From Enterobacter sp. RHBSTW-00175 (GTDB lineage: Bacteria > Pseudomonadota > Gammaproteobacteria > Enterobacterales > Enterobacteriaceae), in assembly GCF_013927005.1 (NCBI RefSeq), contig NZ_CP055930.1, positions 1,302,001 through 1,366,000 on the forward strand: DNA of 64,000 bases, written 5' to 3'. Both the position numbers and the translations under genes were made by a program. Shown here in pieces: positions 29,624-41,247 of the stretch. Below the pieces are notes generated by a model. The model searched no databases. It saw only the letters and a program-made list of their open reading frames with translations, and was not told where the DNA came from. Position 1 is the stretch's first letter; each line of letters starts with the position of its first letter.

Positions 29624-31052
29624 ACTGACTGTCTTTCTGGATCTTCTTAATGATGTTGGTGGTTGAACACCCGTCCTCAAAGTTGAGCACCATCACTTCA
29701 CCGCCGTTGGCCCAAACCTCTTCGCTACCCGCGATTTGATCTGGCTTGTAATCGCCGCCTTTTACCAGCAGATCCGGCAAAATGCCGGCGATCAGGCGCT
29801 GCGGGGTATCTTCTTCAAACGAGACGACCCAGTCCACCGCTTCCAGCGCGCCAAGCACGATCATACGCTGTTCCAGTGGGTTCACCGGGCGCGTTTCGCC
29901 TTTCAGGCGTTTCGTTGACGCATCGCTGTTCACCGCCACAATCAGGCGGTCGCCCAACTTGCGCGCATTCGCCAGATACGAGACATGCCCGGCGTGCAGG
30001 ATATCGAACACGCCGTTGGTCATCACCACTTTCTCACCGCGTTTACGCGCTGCGGCAACGGCAGCTTTCAGTTCATCTTCGCTCATCACCCCGAAACCGG
30101 TATCTGCACGGCCGCGCACGGCGTTTTCCAGCTCGATAGGCGAAACGGTTGATGTCCCCAGCTTGCCGACCACTACACCCGCAGCAGCGTTGGCAAAGTA
30201 GCAGGCTTCTTCAAGCGAGTTACCCGCGGCAAGCGTTGCAGCCAGCACGCCAATCACCGTATCGCCAGCACCAGTCACGTCATACACTTCCTGCGCCTGA
30301 GTTGGCATATGCAGTGGTGCTTTGCCCGGCTGAATCAGGGTCATACCCTGCTCTGAACGGGTCACCAGTAATGCTGACAGCTCGAAGTCAGCAATGATCT
30401 TCATGCCGCGTTCGACAATTTCAGCTTCCGTTTTGCACTTGCCCGCCACCGCTTCAAACTCAGAAAGGTTTGGCGTCAGCAGCGTTGCACCGCGGTAGCG
30501 TTCAAAATCCGTCCCTTTCGGGTCGATAAGCACAGGGACATTGGCTTTACGCGCCAGCTGGATCATCTTCTGAACGCTTGCCAGCGCGCCTTTGGCGTAG
30601 TCGGAAAGCACCAGCGCGCCGATATTCCCAAGCGCCTGATTGATGCGCTCGTGCAGCGGCTCAGGATCAACACCTTCAAACCCTTCTTCAAAGTCGAGGC
30701 GGATCAGCTGCTGGTTACGGGAAAGTACACGCAGTTTGGTAATCGTCGGGTGTGTCGGAACAGATACGAAGTCACACTTCACGTTCACGTCCGCCAGCGA
30801 CTTACTCAACGCACGCGCTGCATCGTCGATACCGGTCAGCCCTACCAGACGCGAATGCGCGCCCAGAGAAGCAATGTTCATCGCCACGTTTGCCGCGCCG
30901 CCGGGACGCTCTTCAATGGTGTCTACCTTGACCACCGGAACAGGTGCTTCCGGGGAGATGCGGCTGGTTGGCCCATACCAGTAGCGATCCAGCATCACAT
31001 CACCGACAACCATAACCCCAGCACGTTCAAACTCTGGCAGTGTTACTTTCAT
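29622..31052 (-). CDS. hldE: Bifunctional heptose 7-phosphate kinase / heptose 1-phosphate adenylyltransferase
   Basis: A 476-residue fusion with an N-terminal PfkB/ribokinase domain (residues 1 to about 318; [11 protein letters not shown] is the catalytic loop) and a C-terminal cytidylyltransferase-like domain (from about 344; [13 protein letters not shown] carries the HxGH motif). It makes ADP-D-glycero-D-manno-heptose for the lipopolysaccharide inner core. It is the last gene of the ygiF-glnE-hldE minus-strand group. Confidence 0.98.
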   Translation of the reverse strand: MKVTLPEFERAGVMVVGDVMLDRYWYGPTSRISPEAPVPVVKVDTIEERPGGAANVAMNIASLGAHSRLVGLTGIDDAARALSKSLADVNVKCDFVSVPTHPTITKLRVLSRNQQLIRLDFEEGFEGVDPEPLHERINQALGNIGALVLSDYAKGALASVQKMIQLARKANVPVLIDPKGTDFERYRGATLLTPNLSEFEAVAGKCKTEAEIVERGMKIIADFELSALLVTRSEQGMTLIQPGKAPLHMPTQAQEVYDVTGAGDTVIGVLAATLAAGNSLEEACYFANAAAGVVVGKLGTSTVSPIELENAVRGRADTGFGVMSEDELKAAVAAARKRGEKVVMTNGVFDILHAGHVSYLANARKLGDRLIVAVNSDASTKRLKGETRPVNPLEQRMIVLGALEAVDWVVSFEEDTPQRLIAGILPDLLVKGGDYKPDQIAGSEEVWANGGEVMVLNFEDGCSTTNIIKKIQKDSQ

Positions 31053-31092
31053 TCCTGACTCCAGAAAGATTCACAATTTGCGCGCGATAATA

Positions 31093-33948
31093 TCACACTT
31101 GTTTTGTTACGCACGGTTCCACCAGCCACTTCTGCCAGCTGGCGGTGACCTGCGCGCGTTCCTGCGTAAAACAGTCCAGCGCCACATTGCCGGGCTGTTC
31201 CTGTAATGCCAGATGATGCAGCTCATCCCGTAATGTGGTGTAGGCGCGCGTTAACGCCTGCGCTTCCTGCTCATCCATAATGTCGTTTTGTGCCAGCAGT
31301 TCCAGAATGCGTACATTGTCCGACCAGCGGATAAGCTTCGGCTTCTCGTTAGCATGGCGCAGCACCAGATACTGCGTAATAAACTCGATATCTGTAATAC
31401 CGCCTTCATCGGCTTTAATATCAAAGCGGTCGCGATGTTTATTACCTAAGTGGGCGCGCATTTTTTCACGCATTTCACGCACTTCAGTTTGCAGCGTGCT
31501 GCCGTCACGCGTTTTGGTCATCACGTCGCGACGGATGGTATCGAACTGGGTTTTAAGCTGCGGATCGCCATAGACGACGCGTGCGCGCACCAGCGCCTGA
31601 TGCTCCCACGTCCAGGCTTCGTTTTGCTGGTAATCGGCAAACGACTCCGTGGATGTCACCAGCATCCCCGCGGCACCCGATGGGCGCAGACGCGCGTCCA
31701 CTTCATACAAAATGCCCGACGAAGTGCGGGTGCTGAACAGGTGCATAATGCGCTGTGCCAGGCGCAGATAGAACTGACGCCCGTCGATCTCACGTTCGCC
31801 GTCGGTCATCACATCCACCGGGCAGTCATGCAGGAAGATCAAATCAAGGTCAGAGCTATAGCCCAACTCCCAGCCGCCAAGTTTCCCGTAACCCACCACG
31901 GCAAAACCGCGGCCTTCACGGTCGGCCAGGTGTTTCGGTTGCCCGTAGCGCGCCACCATTTGCATCCACGCCTGCTGTACCACCGCATCGATGATGGCTT
32001 CGGCAAGCCAGGTTAAGTGATCGCTCACTTTCATTACCGGCAATGTTCCGGCGATATCCGCCGCAGCTACACGCAGCATCTGCGCCTGTTTAAACTGACG
32101 CAGCGCCTCCAGCTGTTGTTCTTCATCTTCTTCCGGCACGCGTAGCAAGTACTGACGCAGCTCATCCCGGTAGGCATCGGTCGCCGTCGGCTGATAAAGC
32201 GTGTTCGGGTCGAGCAGTTCGTCCAGCAGCAGCGGGTAGCGGGCAAGTTTATTGGCCACCATCGGTGATGCGGCGCACAGCGTGATGAGGTGTTTCAGCG
32301 CGCCAGGGAACTCACTCAGCAGTTCAAGGTAGGTTGTCCGCGTGATGATCCCGCTCAGCAGCGGCATCATGCGCGACAATGGCACAGGTGCATCCGCACG
32401 GGAGCAGACATCGCTCAGCAGATGCGGCATCAAATGATCCAGCACCTGACGGCCACGCGGGCCGATCGCGCGCTTGTTCAGCTCACCACGGAAATCTGCA
32501 ATCAGCACCACCACGCGGTGACGGTCATCGTCACTTAAGTGAGCCAGTACCGGCGTAGTGTCATCTTCCTGCAACGCATCCTGCCACAGCTCGCGCCAGT
32601 GCTCAGAGAGCGTATCGTCCTGAGATTCACTTTCATCGTCGCCGATAAGGTCGTTAAAGATCCGGCGTACGCCCGCCATGTGGGCTTCCAGCTTTTCGGT
32701 CAGTGCCGTCCAGTCGTCCACCCGCATTCCCCAGGCCAGACGTGCGCGATTAAGGTCATCGCCCGGCAGGGTCTGCGTTTGCTCATCGTTAATGCTTTGC
32801 AGCAGGTTTTCCAGCCGACGCAGGAACAAATAGGCGTCGTGAAGCGTGCTGGCATCACCTTCCGGCAGAAGATGAAGCTGCTCAATGGCGGTCAGGGTCG
32901 GTAGCAACGAACGGGATTGCAGCGAAGGCTCACGCCCGCCGCGAATAAGCTGGAAGACCTGAACGATAAACTCAATTTCACGAATACCGCCCGCGCCGAG
33001 TTTGATGTTGTCTTTCAGGCCACGGCGGCGCACCTCGCGGGCAATCATCCCTTTCATGTTACGCAGTGACTGGATCACGCTGAAATCGATATAGCGGCGG
33101 AATACAAACGGGCGCAGCATGGCGCGCAGCTCGTTGGCGTAGACATCGCCGTTGTCGCCCATGATCCGCGCTTTGACCATCGCATAACGCTCCCAGTCGC
33201 GCCCTTGCTCCTGGTAATAATCTTCCAGCGCCGCAAAGCTCAGCACCAGCGGACCGCTGTCGCCAAACGGACGCAAACGCATATCTACGCGATAGACAAA
33301 GCCATCCTGAGTAGGTTGATCCAGCGCTTTAATCAGGCGCTGCCCCAGGCGGGTAAAGAATTGCGCGTTGTCCAGCTCACGCCGACCGCCGCGCGTCGTT
33401 CCTTTCTCGGGCCAGGCAAATATCAGATCGATATCGGAAGAGAAATTCAGCTCTCCACCGCCGAGCTTGCCCATCCCCAGGATCAGCAACGGCTGAGGAA
33501 CCCCCTCTTCGCTGCACGGCGTACCCCACTCTTTGCAGCAGGCGTCGTACAACCAGTCTCGTGCCGCGACAATCAGCGTCTGCGCCAGCTCGCTCAGCTG
33601 TTGCAACGTGCTCTCTTCGCTGACCAGCTCCAGCGCCTGTGCCCAGGCAATGCGCACCATCACCCGGCGACGGAACAGACGTAGCTCGCGCATCAGCGTT
33701 ACTTCATCAGCCACGCCACTGAGCGCGGTTTGTAGCCAGCTGGCATAATGCCGCCACTCGTCAGCCTGCGGTGGTGAGCTCTCAAGCTCCGCCAGCCAGT
33801 CAGGGTTAGCGGTTACGCTTGCCTGCACAAAATCACTGAACGTGAGCACGCTTTTAGCCTGCTCGCTTAATGATGACGCCGGTAATGACTCAGGCAGACG
33901 TTCGCAAACGGTCTGCCACTGCTGCTGTAACTGCGAAGAGAGCGGCAT
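31093..33948 (-). CDS. glnE: Glutamine synthetase adenylyltransferase / deadenylase
   Basis: A 951-residue protein with the two nucleotidyltransferase domains of GlnE. The first has [20 protein letters not shown] (about residue 155) and the second [20 protein letters not shown] (about 690); the N-terminal one removes and the C-terminal one adds AMP on glutamine synthetase. A regulatory PII-binding middle part lies between. It adjusts nitrogen assimilation with GlnB and GlnD. Order with ygiF (21-bp gap) and hldE (40-bp gap) is conserved. Confidence 0.98.
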   Translation of the reverse strand: MPLSSQLQQQWQTVCERLPESLPASSLSEQAKSVLTFSDFVQASVTANPDWLAELESSPPQADEWRHYASWLQTALSGVADEVTLMRELRLFRRRVMVRIAWAQALELVSEESTLQQLSELAQTLIVAARDWLYDACCKEWGTPCSEEGVPQPLLILGMGKLGGGELNFSSDIDLIFAWPEKGTTRGGRRELDNAQFFTRLGQRLIKALDQPTQDGFVYRVDMRLRPFGDSGPLVLSFAALEDYYQEQGRDWERYAMVKARIMGDNGDVYANELRAMLRPFVFRRYIDFSVIQSLRNMKGMIAREVRRRGLKDNIKLGAGGIREIEFIVQVFQLIRGGREPSLQSRSLLPTLTAIEQLHLLPEGDASTLHDAYLFLRRLENLLQSINDEQTQTLPGDDLNRARLAWGMRVDDWTALTEKLEAHMAGVRRIFNDLIGDDESESQDDTLSEHWRELWQDALQEDDTTPVLAHLSDDDRHRVVVLIADFRGELNKRAIGPRGRQVLDHLMPHLLSDVCSRADAPVPLSRMMPLLSGIITRTTYLELLSEFPGALKHLITLCAASPMVANKLARYPLLLDELLDPNTLYQPTATDAYRDELRQYLLRVPEEDEEQQLEALRQFKQAQMLRVAAADIAGTLPVMKVSDHLTWLAEAIIDAVVQQAWMQMVARYGQPKHLADREGRGFAVVGYGKLGGWELGYSSDLDLIFLHDCPVDVMTDGEREIDGRQFYLRLAQRIMHLFSTRTSSGILYEVDARLRPSGAAGMLVTSTESFADYQQNEAWTWEHQALVRARVVYGDPQLKTQFDTIRRDVMTKTRDGSTLQTEVREMREKMRAHLGNKHRDRFDIKADEGGITDIEFITQYLVLRHANEKPKLIRWSDNVRILELLAQNDIMDEQEAQALTRAYTTLRDELHHLALQEQPGNVALDCFTQERAQVTASWQKWLVEPCVTKQV

Positions 33949-33969
33949 TATTGGGGTTCCTTGCCAGAG

Positions 33970-35268
33970 TTAACGTTTTCCGCTGTGCAGCCAGAACGGA
34001 TCCTGCGAAATGGCCTCGTTGCGGAAATGCTCTATTTCTATGTGTTGCCGGGTTTCGATGGCGTGCTTCAGCCCCTGCCAGTTATCCAGCCAGGCCTGTG
34101 CTTTAGCATCATACGCACCCGCCAGCAGCAAAATGCTGTCGATGTTGCGTGCCAGACGGGGAAGCTGGTCACCATACTGATCGCCCAGCGGGTACGCAAA
34201 GGTGGTTCTCAGTTCAGCGGCATGGCGAGAAAGATGGGTATCGGCAAAACGTTTGAACGATTCGGCGATTTTAGCCTGCGCTTTCGCGTCCAGGAATGTG
34301 CGCCAGCCGTGCGAAACCAGGAACTCTGTCAGCGCCAGTTTTGCCGTTGCGGTTTGCGGGCTATAGATGGCTGTCTGCGCCGACACATCCGAAAGCATCA
34401 CCGCTTCGGTTTGCGTCAGTAAATCACGTAAGTGAGCGCTCGCTTTACGAGGAACAATACCGCCAAACAGCGCCAGGGTATGGCGCACCAGGCCAATCGC
34501 CGCCAGCACATGGGCTTTCGCCCCTTTCACGCCGCGTGACCACAGTTCTTCATGGTATTGCCATTGCGAAAGCGCCAGCTCCAGAGACGCTTCCAGTCCT
34601 TGCTCTACAGAGGCTTTCGGCGCTACGCGCAAAATAGCAGTCGGCTTCAGCACGCGTGGCGCATTGCCGGCCGCCAGATGGTATCCACGCGCGGCTTTGC
34701 TCAGACTGCCCTGGCGTAAACCGGGCTGATTCACCAGCCTGCGCGCCAGCTTCAGCACATCTTCAGCCTCGCCTTCGAGCAGCTCAAGCTCCAGTTCGCA
34801 AATCGGTTCCTGGAATTCGCCCGCTTTTACTTCACCCAAATCAAGGGCGATTTCGATGCGGCTTTTACCTTCGTTCACCAGCCATTTTTCGCGCCAGAAA
34901 TCGGTGCTGAACAACGGTTGCACCTGCTCCGCAAGCGTTGCTGGCAGCTCGCCGTCGGGCCAGACTTCAGCCGGGAAACGATCCAGTTCAAGTTCGGGCT
35001 TGCTGATGTCGATATTATATTCAGGACGCTGATGTAAACCGCCCACCACATGGCCGGCGATTTTCATCGTCATTTCGTAGCGCCCACTGGCACCACGAAT
35101 ACGCAGCCCCATATCATGACGGCGCAGCCAGTTGTCCGGCGTTTCGTAATAGATGTTAAGCAGTTGAACCGGTTCATGATGCTCGCCGGTCAGCTGATTC
35201 AGGTGTTGACGGAGTGCATCAACGCTATCTTTTTCTACTATAAATTTTAATTCGATCTCTTGAGCCAT
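33970..35268 (-). CDS. ygiF: Inorganic triphosphatase YgiF (CYTH–CHAD)
   Basis: A 432-residue protein with an N-terminal CYTH domain that starts with the signature EIELKF (residues 4–9) and continues with alternating charged beta strands. A helical CHAD domain (about residues 215–420) rich in His, Arg and Lys follows. E. coli YgiF hydrolyses inorganic triphosphate. It is the first gene of the group with glnE and hldE, and divergent from ygiM. Confidence 0.96.
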   Translation of the reverse strand: MAQEIELKFIVEKDSVDALRQHLNQLTGEHHEPVQLLNIYYETPDNWLRRHDMGLRIRGASGRYEMTMKIAGHVVGGLHQRPEYNIDISKPELELDRFPAEVWPDGELPATLAEQVQPLFSTDFWREKWLVNEGKSRIEIALDLGEVKAGEFQEPICELELELLEGEAEDVLKLARRLVNQPGLRQGSLSKAARGYHLAAGNAPRVLKPTAILRVAPKASVEQGLEASLELALSQWQYHEELWSRGVKGAKAHVLAAIGLVRHTLALFGGIVPRKASAHLRDLLTQTEAVMLSDVSAQTAIYSPQTATAKLALTEFLVSHGWRTFLDAKAQAKIAESFKRFADTHLSRHAAELRTTFAYPLGDQYGDQLPRLARNIDSILLLAGAYDAKAQAWLDNWQGLKHAIETRQHIEIEHFRNEAISQDPFWLHSGKR

Positions 35269-35505
35269 AGCCTTGTACTTACGGTTGTGTCACAGCTGAA
35301 TCAATTAAGGCGAACTTACTCGCCAGTTTCTTGTCAGTACATAGTATTTTGCGCCAAATTGCCACGCAATGAGCAATTTGACGGGTGTAAAAGTTTGAAG
35401 CAGTGGTTAGCAGGACACAGATGATTCTGATTGATGATGAATACTTTGCGTAGAGACACTGTTACCACTACTATCGTTCCACTTTTTATGAAAATAACGA
35501 CTGAT

Positions 35506-36126
35506 ATGCTTAAATTACGCCTGATTGGACTCACTTTACTTGCTTTAAGCGCCGCGACGGCGGTACACGCTGAAGAGAAACGTTACGTTTCTGACGAACT
35601 GAACACCTGGGTACGCAGCGGCCCTGGGGATAATTATCGCCTCGTGGGCACGGTAAATGCCGGCGAGGAAGTGTCGCTTTTACAGACCAACACTGACACC
35701 AACTATGGTCAGGTTCGCGACAGCACCGGTCGTACTTCCTGGATCCCACTGAAAGAGCTGAGCAATGTGCCAAGCCTGCGTACCCGCGTACCGGATCTGG
35801 AAAATCAGGTGAAAACCCTGACCGACAAGCTGAACAATATTGATGGCACCTGGAATCAGCGCACCGCAGAAATGCAGCAGAAAGTGGCGCAGAGCGACAG
35901 CGTGATAAGTGGCCTGAAGGACGAAAACCAGAAGCTGAAAAACGAGCTGATTGTCGCGCAGAAGAAAGTCAATGCCGCCAACCTCCAGCTCGATGACAAA
36001 CAACGCACCATCATCATGCAGTGGTTCATGTATGGCGGCGGCGTGCTGGGCGTCGGTCTGGTGATGGGTCTGGTTCTGCCACTCCTTATCCCTAGCCGTA
36101 AGCGTAAAGACCGCTGGATGAATTAA
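35506..36126 (+). CDS. ygiM: SH3-domain membrane protein YgiM
   Basis: A 206-residue protein, the E. coli YgiM length. I used the ATG at 35506 that opens with MLKLRLIGL; the frame is open 75 nt further upstream. There is a signal peptide (cut after His-Ala-Glu), a bacterial SH3 domain (about residues 25–90; [18 protein letters not shown]), a coiled coil (95–165), a transmembrane helix (about 172–195) and a basic tail. The likely role is in the cell envelope, possibly near peptidoglycan; the precise function is not established. Confidence 0.93.
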   Translation: MLKLRLIGLTLLALSAATAVHAEEKRYVSDELNTWVRSGPGDNYRLVGTVNAGEEVSLLQTNTDTNYGQVRDSTGRTSWIPLKELSNVPSLRTRVPDLENQVKTLTDKLNNIDGTWNQRTAEMQQKVAQSDSVISGLKDENQKLKNELIVAQKKVNAANLQLDDKQRTIIMQWFMYGGGVLGVGLVMGLVLPLLIPSRKRKDRWMN

Positions 36127-36187
36127 TTCGTCTTCGATGCCAGACTTACGTACTATCTTGCGAAAAGAGAAAACGGGAGTGTTGGGC

Positions 36188-37429
36188 GTGAAGAGTTATC
36201 TGGTCGGTGGTGCGGTTCGTGATGCGTTGTTAGGTCTGCCGGTCAAAGATAAAGACTGGGTAGTGGTCGGCGCCACGCCAGAAGAGATGCTCAACGCGGG
36301 CTACCAGCAGGTTGGCCGCGATTTTCCTGTTTTTCTGCATCCACAAAGCCGCGAAGAGTACGCCCTGGCGCGCACAGAACGAAAATCCGGTTCTGGTTAT
36401 ACCGGCTTTACCTGCTATGCCGCGCCGGACGTGACACTGGAGCAAGATTTACTGCGCCGTGATCTCACGATTAACGCCCTGGCGCAGGACGACCAGGGCC
36501 ACATCATTGACGCATACGGCGGTCAGGACGATCTGAGCAACCGTATTCTGCGCCATGTCTCCCCTGCCTTTTCCGAAGATCCGTTACGCGTGCTGCGCGT
36601 GGCGCGTTTTGCTGCCCGTTACGCCCATCTGAGCTTCCGTATCGCAGATGAGACGATGGCACTGATGACGGCCATGACGAATGCTGGCGAACTGGAACAC
36701 CTCACACCAGAGCGCGTCTGGAAAGAGACGGAAAACGCTCTGACGACCCGCAACCCACAGGTCTTTTTCCAGGTGCTGCGCGATTGCGGCGCACTGAAAG
36801 TTCTCTTCCCGGAAGTGGATAATCTGTTTGGCGTCCCGGCTCCGGCTAAGTGGCACCCGGAAATTGATACCGGCGTTCACACGCTGATGACGCTGAGTAT
36901 GGCTGCGATGCTGAGCCCGGAAGTGGACGTGCGCTTTTCCACGCTGTGCCACGATCTTGGTAAGGGGTTAACACCAAAAGCGCTCTGGCCGCGCCACCAC
37001 GGACACGGTCCGGCAGGCGTGAAGCTGGTTGAAGGACTGTGCCAGCGCCTGCGCGTGCCTAACGACATCCGTGACCTGGCGAAACTGGTGGCAGAGTTCC
37101 ACGACCTGATCCACACCTTCCCGATCCTGAAACCGGCCACCATCATTAAGCTGTTCGATAACATCGACGCCTGGCGCAAACCGCAGCGCGTGGAGCAAAT
37201 CGCCTTAACCAGCGAAGCCGACGTGCGTGGGCGCACCGGGTTTGAAGCCTGCGATTACCCGCAAGCGCGTTTGCTGCGTGAAGCGTGGGATGTCGCCAGA
37301 GCCGTGCCGACAAAAGATGTCGTCGACGCCGGATTCAAAGGCCCGGAAATTCGCGAAGAGCTAACGAAGCGCCGGATTGACGCGGTAACAGCGTGGAAGG
37401 AACATCGTTGCCCTCAGCCCAAAGACTGA
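36188..37429 (+). CDS. cca: Multifunctional CCA tRNA nucleotidyltransferase
   Basis: A 413-residue protein using a GTG start at 36188 with GGGAG 8 nt upstream, which aligns with the start of E. coli Cca; earlier in-frame codons give an extension not found in the family. Catalytic features are [12 protein letters not shown], Asp-Trp in [18 protein letters not shown] and [12 protein letters not shown]. The C-terminal HD domain ([18 protein letters not shown]) gives phosphatase activity. It adds and repairs the 3' CCA of tRNAs. Confidence 0.97.
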   Translation: MKSYLVGGAVRDALLGLPVKDKDWVVVGATPEEMLNAGYQQVGRDFPVFLHPQSREEYALARTERKSGSGYTGFTCYAAPDVTLEQDLLRRDLTINALAQDDQGHIIDAYGGQDDLSNRILRHVSPAFSEDPLRVLRVARFAARYAHLSFRIADETMALMTAMTNAGELEHLTPERVWKETENALTTRNPQVFFQVLRDCGALKVLFPEVDNLFGVPAPAKWHPEIDTGVHTLMTLSMAAMLSPEVDVRFSTLCHDLGKGLTPKALWPRHHGHGPAGVKLVEGLCQRLRVPNDIRDLAKLVAEFHDLIHTFPILKPATIIKLFDNIDAWRKPQRVEQIALTSEADVRGRTGFEACDYPQARLLREAWDVARAVPTKDVVDAGFKGPEIREELTKRRIDAVTAWKEHRCPQPKD

Positions 37430-37439
37430 GGGCAATCGG

Positions 37440-38261
37440 TCAGAAGAAGACCACGTAAACGGCAGCCGCCACGATGAAGCGATAGATAGCGAACGGAATA
37501 AACGAAATACGCTTAATCAGTTGCAGGAAGGTTTTGATCGCAATCAGCGCCACGATAAAGGCAGTGATAAAGCCCACCGCGAACATCGGAATATCGCCTG
37601 CCGTCAGGAAGTGGTAGCTCTTATAGACGTCGAGCATGGTCGCGCCCATCATCATCGGCACCGCCAGCAGGAACGAAAACTCCGACGCTGCATAACGGCT
37701 GACACCCATCAGCATCCCGCCAGAAATGGTCGCCCCTGAACGGGAGAAGCCCGGCCACAGCGCCAGACACTGGAAGCAGCCAATCATAAACGCCTGGCGA
37801 TAGGTCATATCGTCCAGACCTTCTGCGCGTGGCGTTTTCGGTTTCAGCACTTCCGCCGCAATCAACAGGAAGCCCCCCACCACCAGCGCGTACATCACGT
37901 TTATAGGGTTGAAGAGCGATTTGATCGTGTCATGGAACACCAGCCCCAGCACTACTGCCGGAACCATCCCCAACAGGATATGGATAAGCGTCAGGCGGCC
38001 TTTACCTGCCCCTTCGTGCTCTGGCGGACGACCGAAGTGGATACCAATCAAACCAAACAGACGACGCCAGAACATCACCACTACGGCCAGAATAGAACCG
38101 AGCTGAATAACGACTTCAAATGTCTTTGCCGTATCCCCTTCAAAGCCCAGCAGATGACCAACGATAATCATGTGACCGGTACTGGAAACCGGTAAAAACT
38201 CCGTCAATCCTTCGACCACACCCAGTATTGCCGCCACCAGCAGCGAGTGTATATCGCTCAT
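37440..38261 (-). CDS. uppP: Undecaprenyl-diphosphate phosphatase
   Basis: A 273-residue polytopic inner-membrane protein equal to E. coli BacA/UppP. The active-site stretches are [17 protein letters not shown] near the N-terminus and the second conserved [14 protein letters not shown] segment at about residue 170. It recycles undecaprenyl pyrophosphate to the lipid carrier for peptidoglycan and O-antigen. It is convergent with cca across 10 bp. Confidence 0.98.
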   Translation of the reverse strand: MSDIHSLLVAAILGVVEGLTEFLPVSSTGHMIIVGHLLGFEGDTAKTFEVVIQLGSILAVVVMFWRRLFGLIGIHFGRPPEHEGAGKGRLTLIHILLGMVPAVVLGLVFHDTIKSLFNPINVMYALVVGGFLLIAAEVLKPKTPRAEGLDDMTYRQAFMIGCFQCLALWPGFSRSGATISGGMLMGVSRYAASEFSFLLAVPMMMGATMLDVYKSYHFLTAGDIPMFAVGFITAFIVALIAIKTFLQLIKRISFIPFAIYRFIVAAAVYVVFF

Positions 38262-38367
38262 CTATAAACCCCTAAAAAGATATAAAAAAACGGTTCACCC
38301 ATCAGGCAACCGTGAAAGTTACAGCGTTAAGACCGATATAACAGAAAATGGTTTAGCAATTATGACG

Positions 38368-38736
38368 TTAATTACGGCCTTTCAGATTATGGCCACGCTC
38401 AATAATAACGCCAACATTTGTTGCACGCGCCACGGCACCAGGTTTGCTCAGTTTGATGCGCACCCAGGGCGAGTTGAATTTGTTCAGCAGCAGTTCCGCA
38501 ACCTCTTCCGCCACGCGTTCTACCAGCGCAAAACGTTGCCCTTCAACGTGGCTGATGACCGTTTCACTGATATCGGCATAGCTGAGGCAGTCATTGACGT
38601 CATCACTTTTTGCCGACTTGCGGTTATCCCAGCCCATTTCGATATCGAACACCAGCTTCTGTTCAATGGTCTGTTCCCAGTCGTAAACACCAATAGTGGT
38701 GATTACCGAAAGTTGCTCTATAAATACAATATCCAT
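38368..38736 (-). CDS. folB: Dihydroneopterin aldolase
   Basis: A 122-residue protein whose body matches E. coli FolB; of two adjacent ATGs the inner one at 38736 (MDIVFIEQL) fits the family. It has the conserved Glu-Gln-Leu, YDWEQ, LSYADI and Lys-Leu-Ser-Lys-Pro segments of the tunnelling fold. It cleaves dihydroneopterin in folate synthesis. It is divergent from plsY. Confidence 0.97.
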   Translation of the reverse strand: MDIVFIEQLSVITTIGVYDWEQTIEQKLVFDIEMGWDNRKSAKSDDVNDCLSYADISETVISHVEGQRFALVERVAEEVAELLLNKFNSPWVRIKLSKPGAVARATNVGVIIERGHNLKGRN

Positions 38737-38843
38737 CACGACCTGCCTGCTTTTTGGCTAAACCGGATACCACTTCCGGCGAATTATGCGTATTATCCAC
38801 AGATGTTGAGAATACAGATACATTTTCAAAACGGAACAGCGTT

Positions 38844-39458
38844 ATGAGTGCAATCGCGCCTGGAATGATCCTCCTCGCCTACCTTTGCGGCTCAATCTCC
38901 AGCGCCATTCTGGTCTGCCGCATCGCCGGGTTACCTGACCCTCGCGTAAGTGGTTCCGGGAACCCCGGGGCGACCAATGTACTACGAATTGGCGGCAAGG
39001 GAGCAGCCGTAGCGGTTTTGATTTTTGATGTTCTGAAAGGAATGCTACCCGTCTGGGGCGCCTATGCTCTGGGCATTACCCCGTTTTGGCTTGGCCTCAT
39101 CGCCATCGCCGCCTGTGTTGGTCATATCTGGCCCATATTTTTCGGATTTAAAGGCGGCAAAGGCGTTGCAACCGCGTTTGGTGCTATTGCGCCTATCGGC
39201 TGGGATTTAACCGGCGTCATGGCCGGCACCTGGCTGCTGACCATTTTACTGAGCGGTTATTCGTCGCTGGGTGCGATTGTCAGCGCACTGATCGCGCCGT
39301 TCTATGTCTGGTGGTTCAAGCCGCAATTTACCTTCCCGGTATCGATGCTCTCCTGTCTGATCCTGCTGCGTCACCACGACAATATTCAGCGTTTGTGGCG
39401 ACGTCAGGAAACGAAAATCTGGACGAAGCTGAAGCGGAAAAAGAAAGAATCTGAGTAA
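38844..39458 (+). CDS. plsY: Glycerol-3-phosphate acyltransferase PlsY
   Basis: A 204-residue inner-membrane enzyme starting [14 protein letters not shown], as in E. coli (YgiH). The family motifs are visible: [13 protein letters not shown] (about residues 38–50), the FKGGKGVAT loop (about 104–112) and the late RHHDNIQRL. It uses acyl-phosphate to acylate glycerol 3-phosphate in phospholipid synthesis. The frame is open upstream to 38754, but that part overlaps the folB promoter side and is not family sequence. Confidence 0.97.
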   Translation: MSAIAPGMILLAYLCGSISSAILVCRIAGLPDPRVSGSGNPGATNVLRIGGKGAAVAVLIFDVLKGMLPVWGAYALGITPFWLGLIAIAACVGHIWPIFFGFKGGKGVATAFGAIAPIGWDLTGVMAGTWLLTILLSGYSSLGAIVSALIAPFYVWWFKPQFTFPVSMLSCLILLRHHDNIQRLWRRQETKIWTKLKRKKKESE

Positions 39459-39601
39459 TCGACATGCCCGGCGGCGCTTTGCTTGCACGGGCCAACAGCG
39501 ACATTGTCCCCTTCAGGTTATGTCTTATAACCAAATGTGATTTAGGTCACCTTCTGCCTGTGGTAACTGTTAGAGACACAACACAACCACACAAAAAGAA
39601 A

Positions 39602-41067
39602 ATGGCAGAAATTACAGAAACAGCACCCCTTTCAACGGCAGGAAATGCCCCTGATGGCGACATCAAGTGGGTACGTAACGCATCAGACGTTTCACGCCTG
39701 GTCAACGACGGCTCTCAGGGCCGGGCCAATGCCTGTATCGCATCGGTATCGCGCTGGGCGGTATTTTCCTGGATGCCTACGATCTTGGCGCGCTGGCGTT
39801 CGGTATCAAAGATATTACCCGCGAATTCAGTCTCACCCCTGCGGGCACCGGAATGGTGGCTTCGGCCATTACCTTCGGTGCCATTGTCGGGGCATTGCTC
39901 GGCGGTTATCTCACGGACAAAATCGGGCGCTATCGCGTCTTTATGGCCGACATGGTGTTCTTTGTGGTCGCAGCCATCGCCTGTGCGCTGGCGCCAAACG
40001 AGTATGTACTGGCAGGCGCACGCTTTGTGATGGGTCTCGGCGTGGGGATTGACCTGCCGGTGGCGATGGCGTTTCTGAGCGAGTTCGCCAGGTTGAAAGG
40101 GCCGGGGAATAAAGCCTCAAGCGTCGCCATGTGGTGCCCGACCTGGTATGCCGCCATCAGTATCTCTTACCTGCTGGTGCTCTTTTTCTACGCCGTACTG
40201 CCGGAAAGCCACAGCGACTGGTTGTGGCGTTTGATCCTGGGCTTTGGCGCGGTACCTGCACTGGTGATTATTGCTATCCGCAGCCGCTATATGAGCGAGT
40301 CTCCGGTCTGGGCGGCGAATCAGGGTAACCTGAAGGAGGCGGCGTCTATTTTACGCCAGTCGTATAACATCAACGCCCACGTGCCGCAGGATGCGCTCGA
40401 CCAGCCCGCACCGGTGGTCAACAAGGCGAAATGGTCAAACTATCTGAACCTGTTCCGCGGCATCTATTTACGACGCACTACGCTCGCCACACTGCTGTCG
40501 GTGGTTTCCTCGTTCGCCTATAACGCGGTCGCCTTTGGGCTGCCGGTGATTATCTCCAGTTTCTTTGTGCAGTCGATGCTGACCACTATTCTGATTTCGC
40601 TGGTGCTTAACCTGCTGTTTGCCTTCGTGGGTGGACTGCTGGCGGTGCGCTACGTGCCGCGCTTCGGCGCATGGCGGATGTCGCTTGCGGGTTACGCCTG
40701 TCAGCTTATCGCCCTGCTCGGCCTGGCGCTGATTGGTCGCCCCGAGGGCGCAGCAGAAGGTGTTGCCGCCGTTGCGATGCTGGCTCTGTTCCTGTTTGGT
40801 CAGGGCTTTGGACCGGGCGCGCACACCATGACCTTTGCCTCCCTGAGCTACCCGACCTCGCTGCGCGGTGTGGGCGTAGGCCTTAACCAGACGCTGATGC
40901 GCAGCAGTTCAACGCTATCGCTGTTCCTGTTCCCGTTGCTGGTCGCGTCCCTCGACACCGCTGTGTTCTGGGTGATCGCCCTGGCGCCGTTTATCGGCCT
41001 GGCCTCACTGCTGGCGATCCGCTGGGAACCGTCCGGGTATGATGTGGATGCGGAGGATTACCGGTAG
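39602..41067 (+). pseudogene. MFS transporter (metabolite:H+ symporter type), single-base frameshift
   Basis: Translation from the ATG at 39602 gives a plausible cytoplasmic N-terminus (to about ANA at 39731). The protein then continues in a different frame from about 39733 (LYRIGIALGGIFLDAYDLGALAFGI…) to the stop at 41067. The body has twelve hydrophobic segments and the MFS loop signature GGYLTDKIGRYR, so it was a sugar-acid or other metabolite symporter of about 488 residues. One lost base (or two gained) at about 39730 breaks it. It may be a true pseudogene or a sequencing error; an internal start at 39853 would lack the first helix. It lies between plsY and the urease operon. Confidence 0.75.
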
Positions 41068-41094
41068 TTTCTTCTTTAACTGAATTGTGGAATG

Positions 41095-41150
41095 GTTCCG
41101 TTCACTACAGCACCTCTGCTATCTGAAACGCCCGCTGCGGTGAACGGAAC
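41095..41150. repeat. 11-bp inverted repeat upstream of ureD
   Basis: GTTCCGTTCAC (41095–41105) and GTGAACGGAAC (41140–41150) are perfect arms separated by 34 nt, with no T-run after. It lies in the only gap before the urease operon (41068–41247), so it may be an operator for the urease operon or end the MFS transcript. Confidence 0.55.
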
Positions 41151-41247
41151 AAACCTCAAGACTTATCCATAAGCGACTCATATGACAGCCTTCATTTCCG
41201 CCAGGGCATACTGAAACGTAACCCGATGGTGAGCAGATGGATGCAGC

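Noticed and set aside
36137..36187. Longer cca start at 36137
   Set aside because: The added 17 residues are not part of the family and a GTG with a good ribosome site at 36188 matches the E. coli start.
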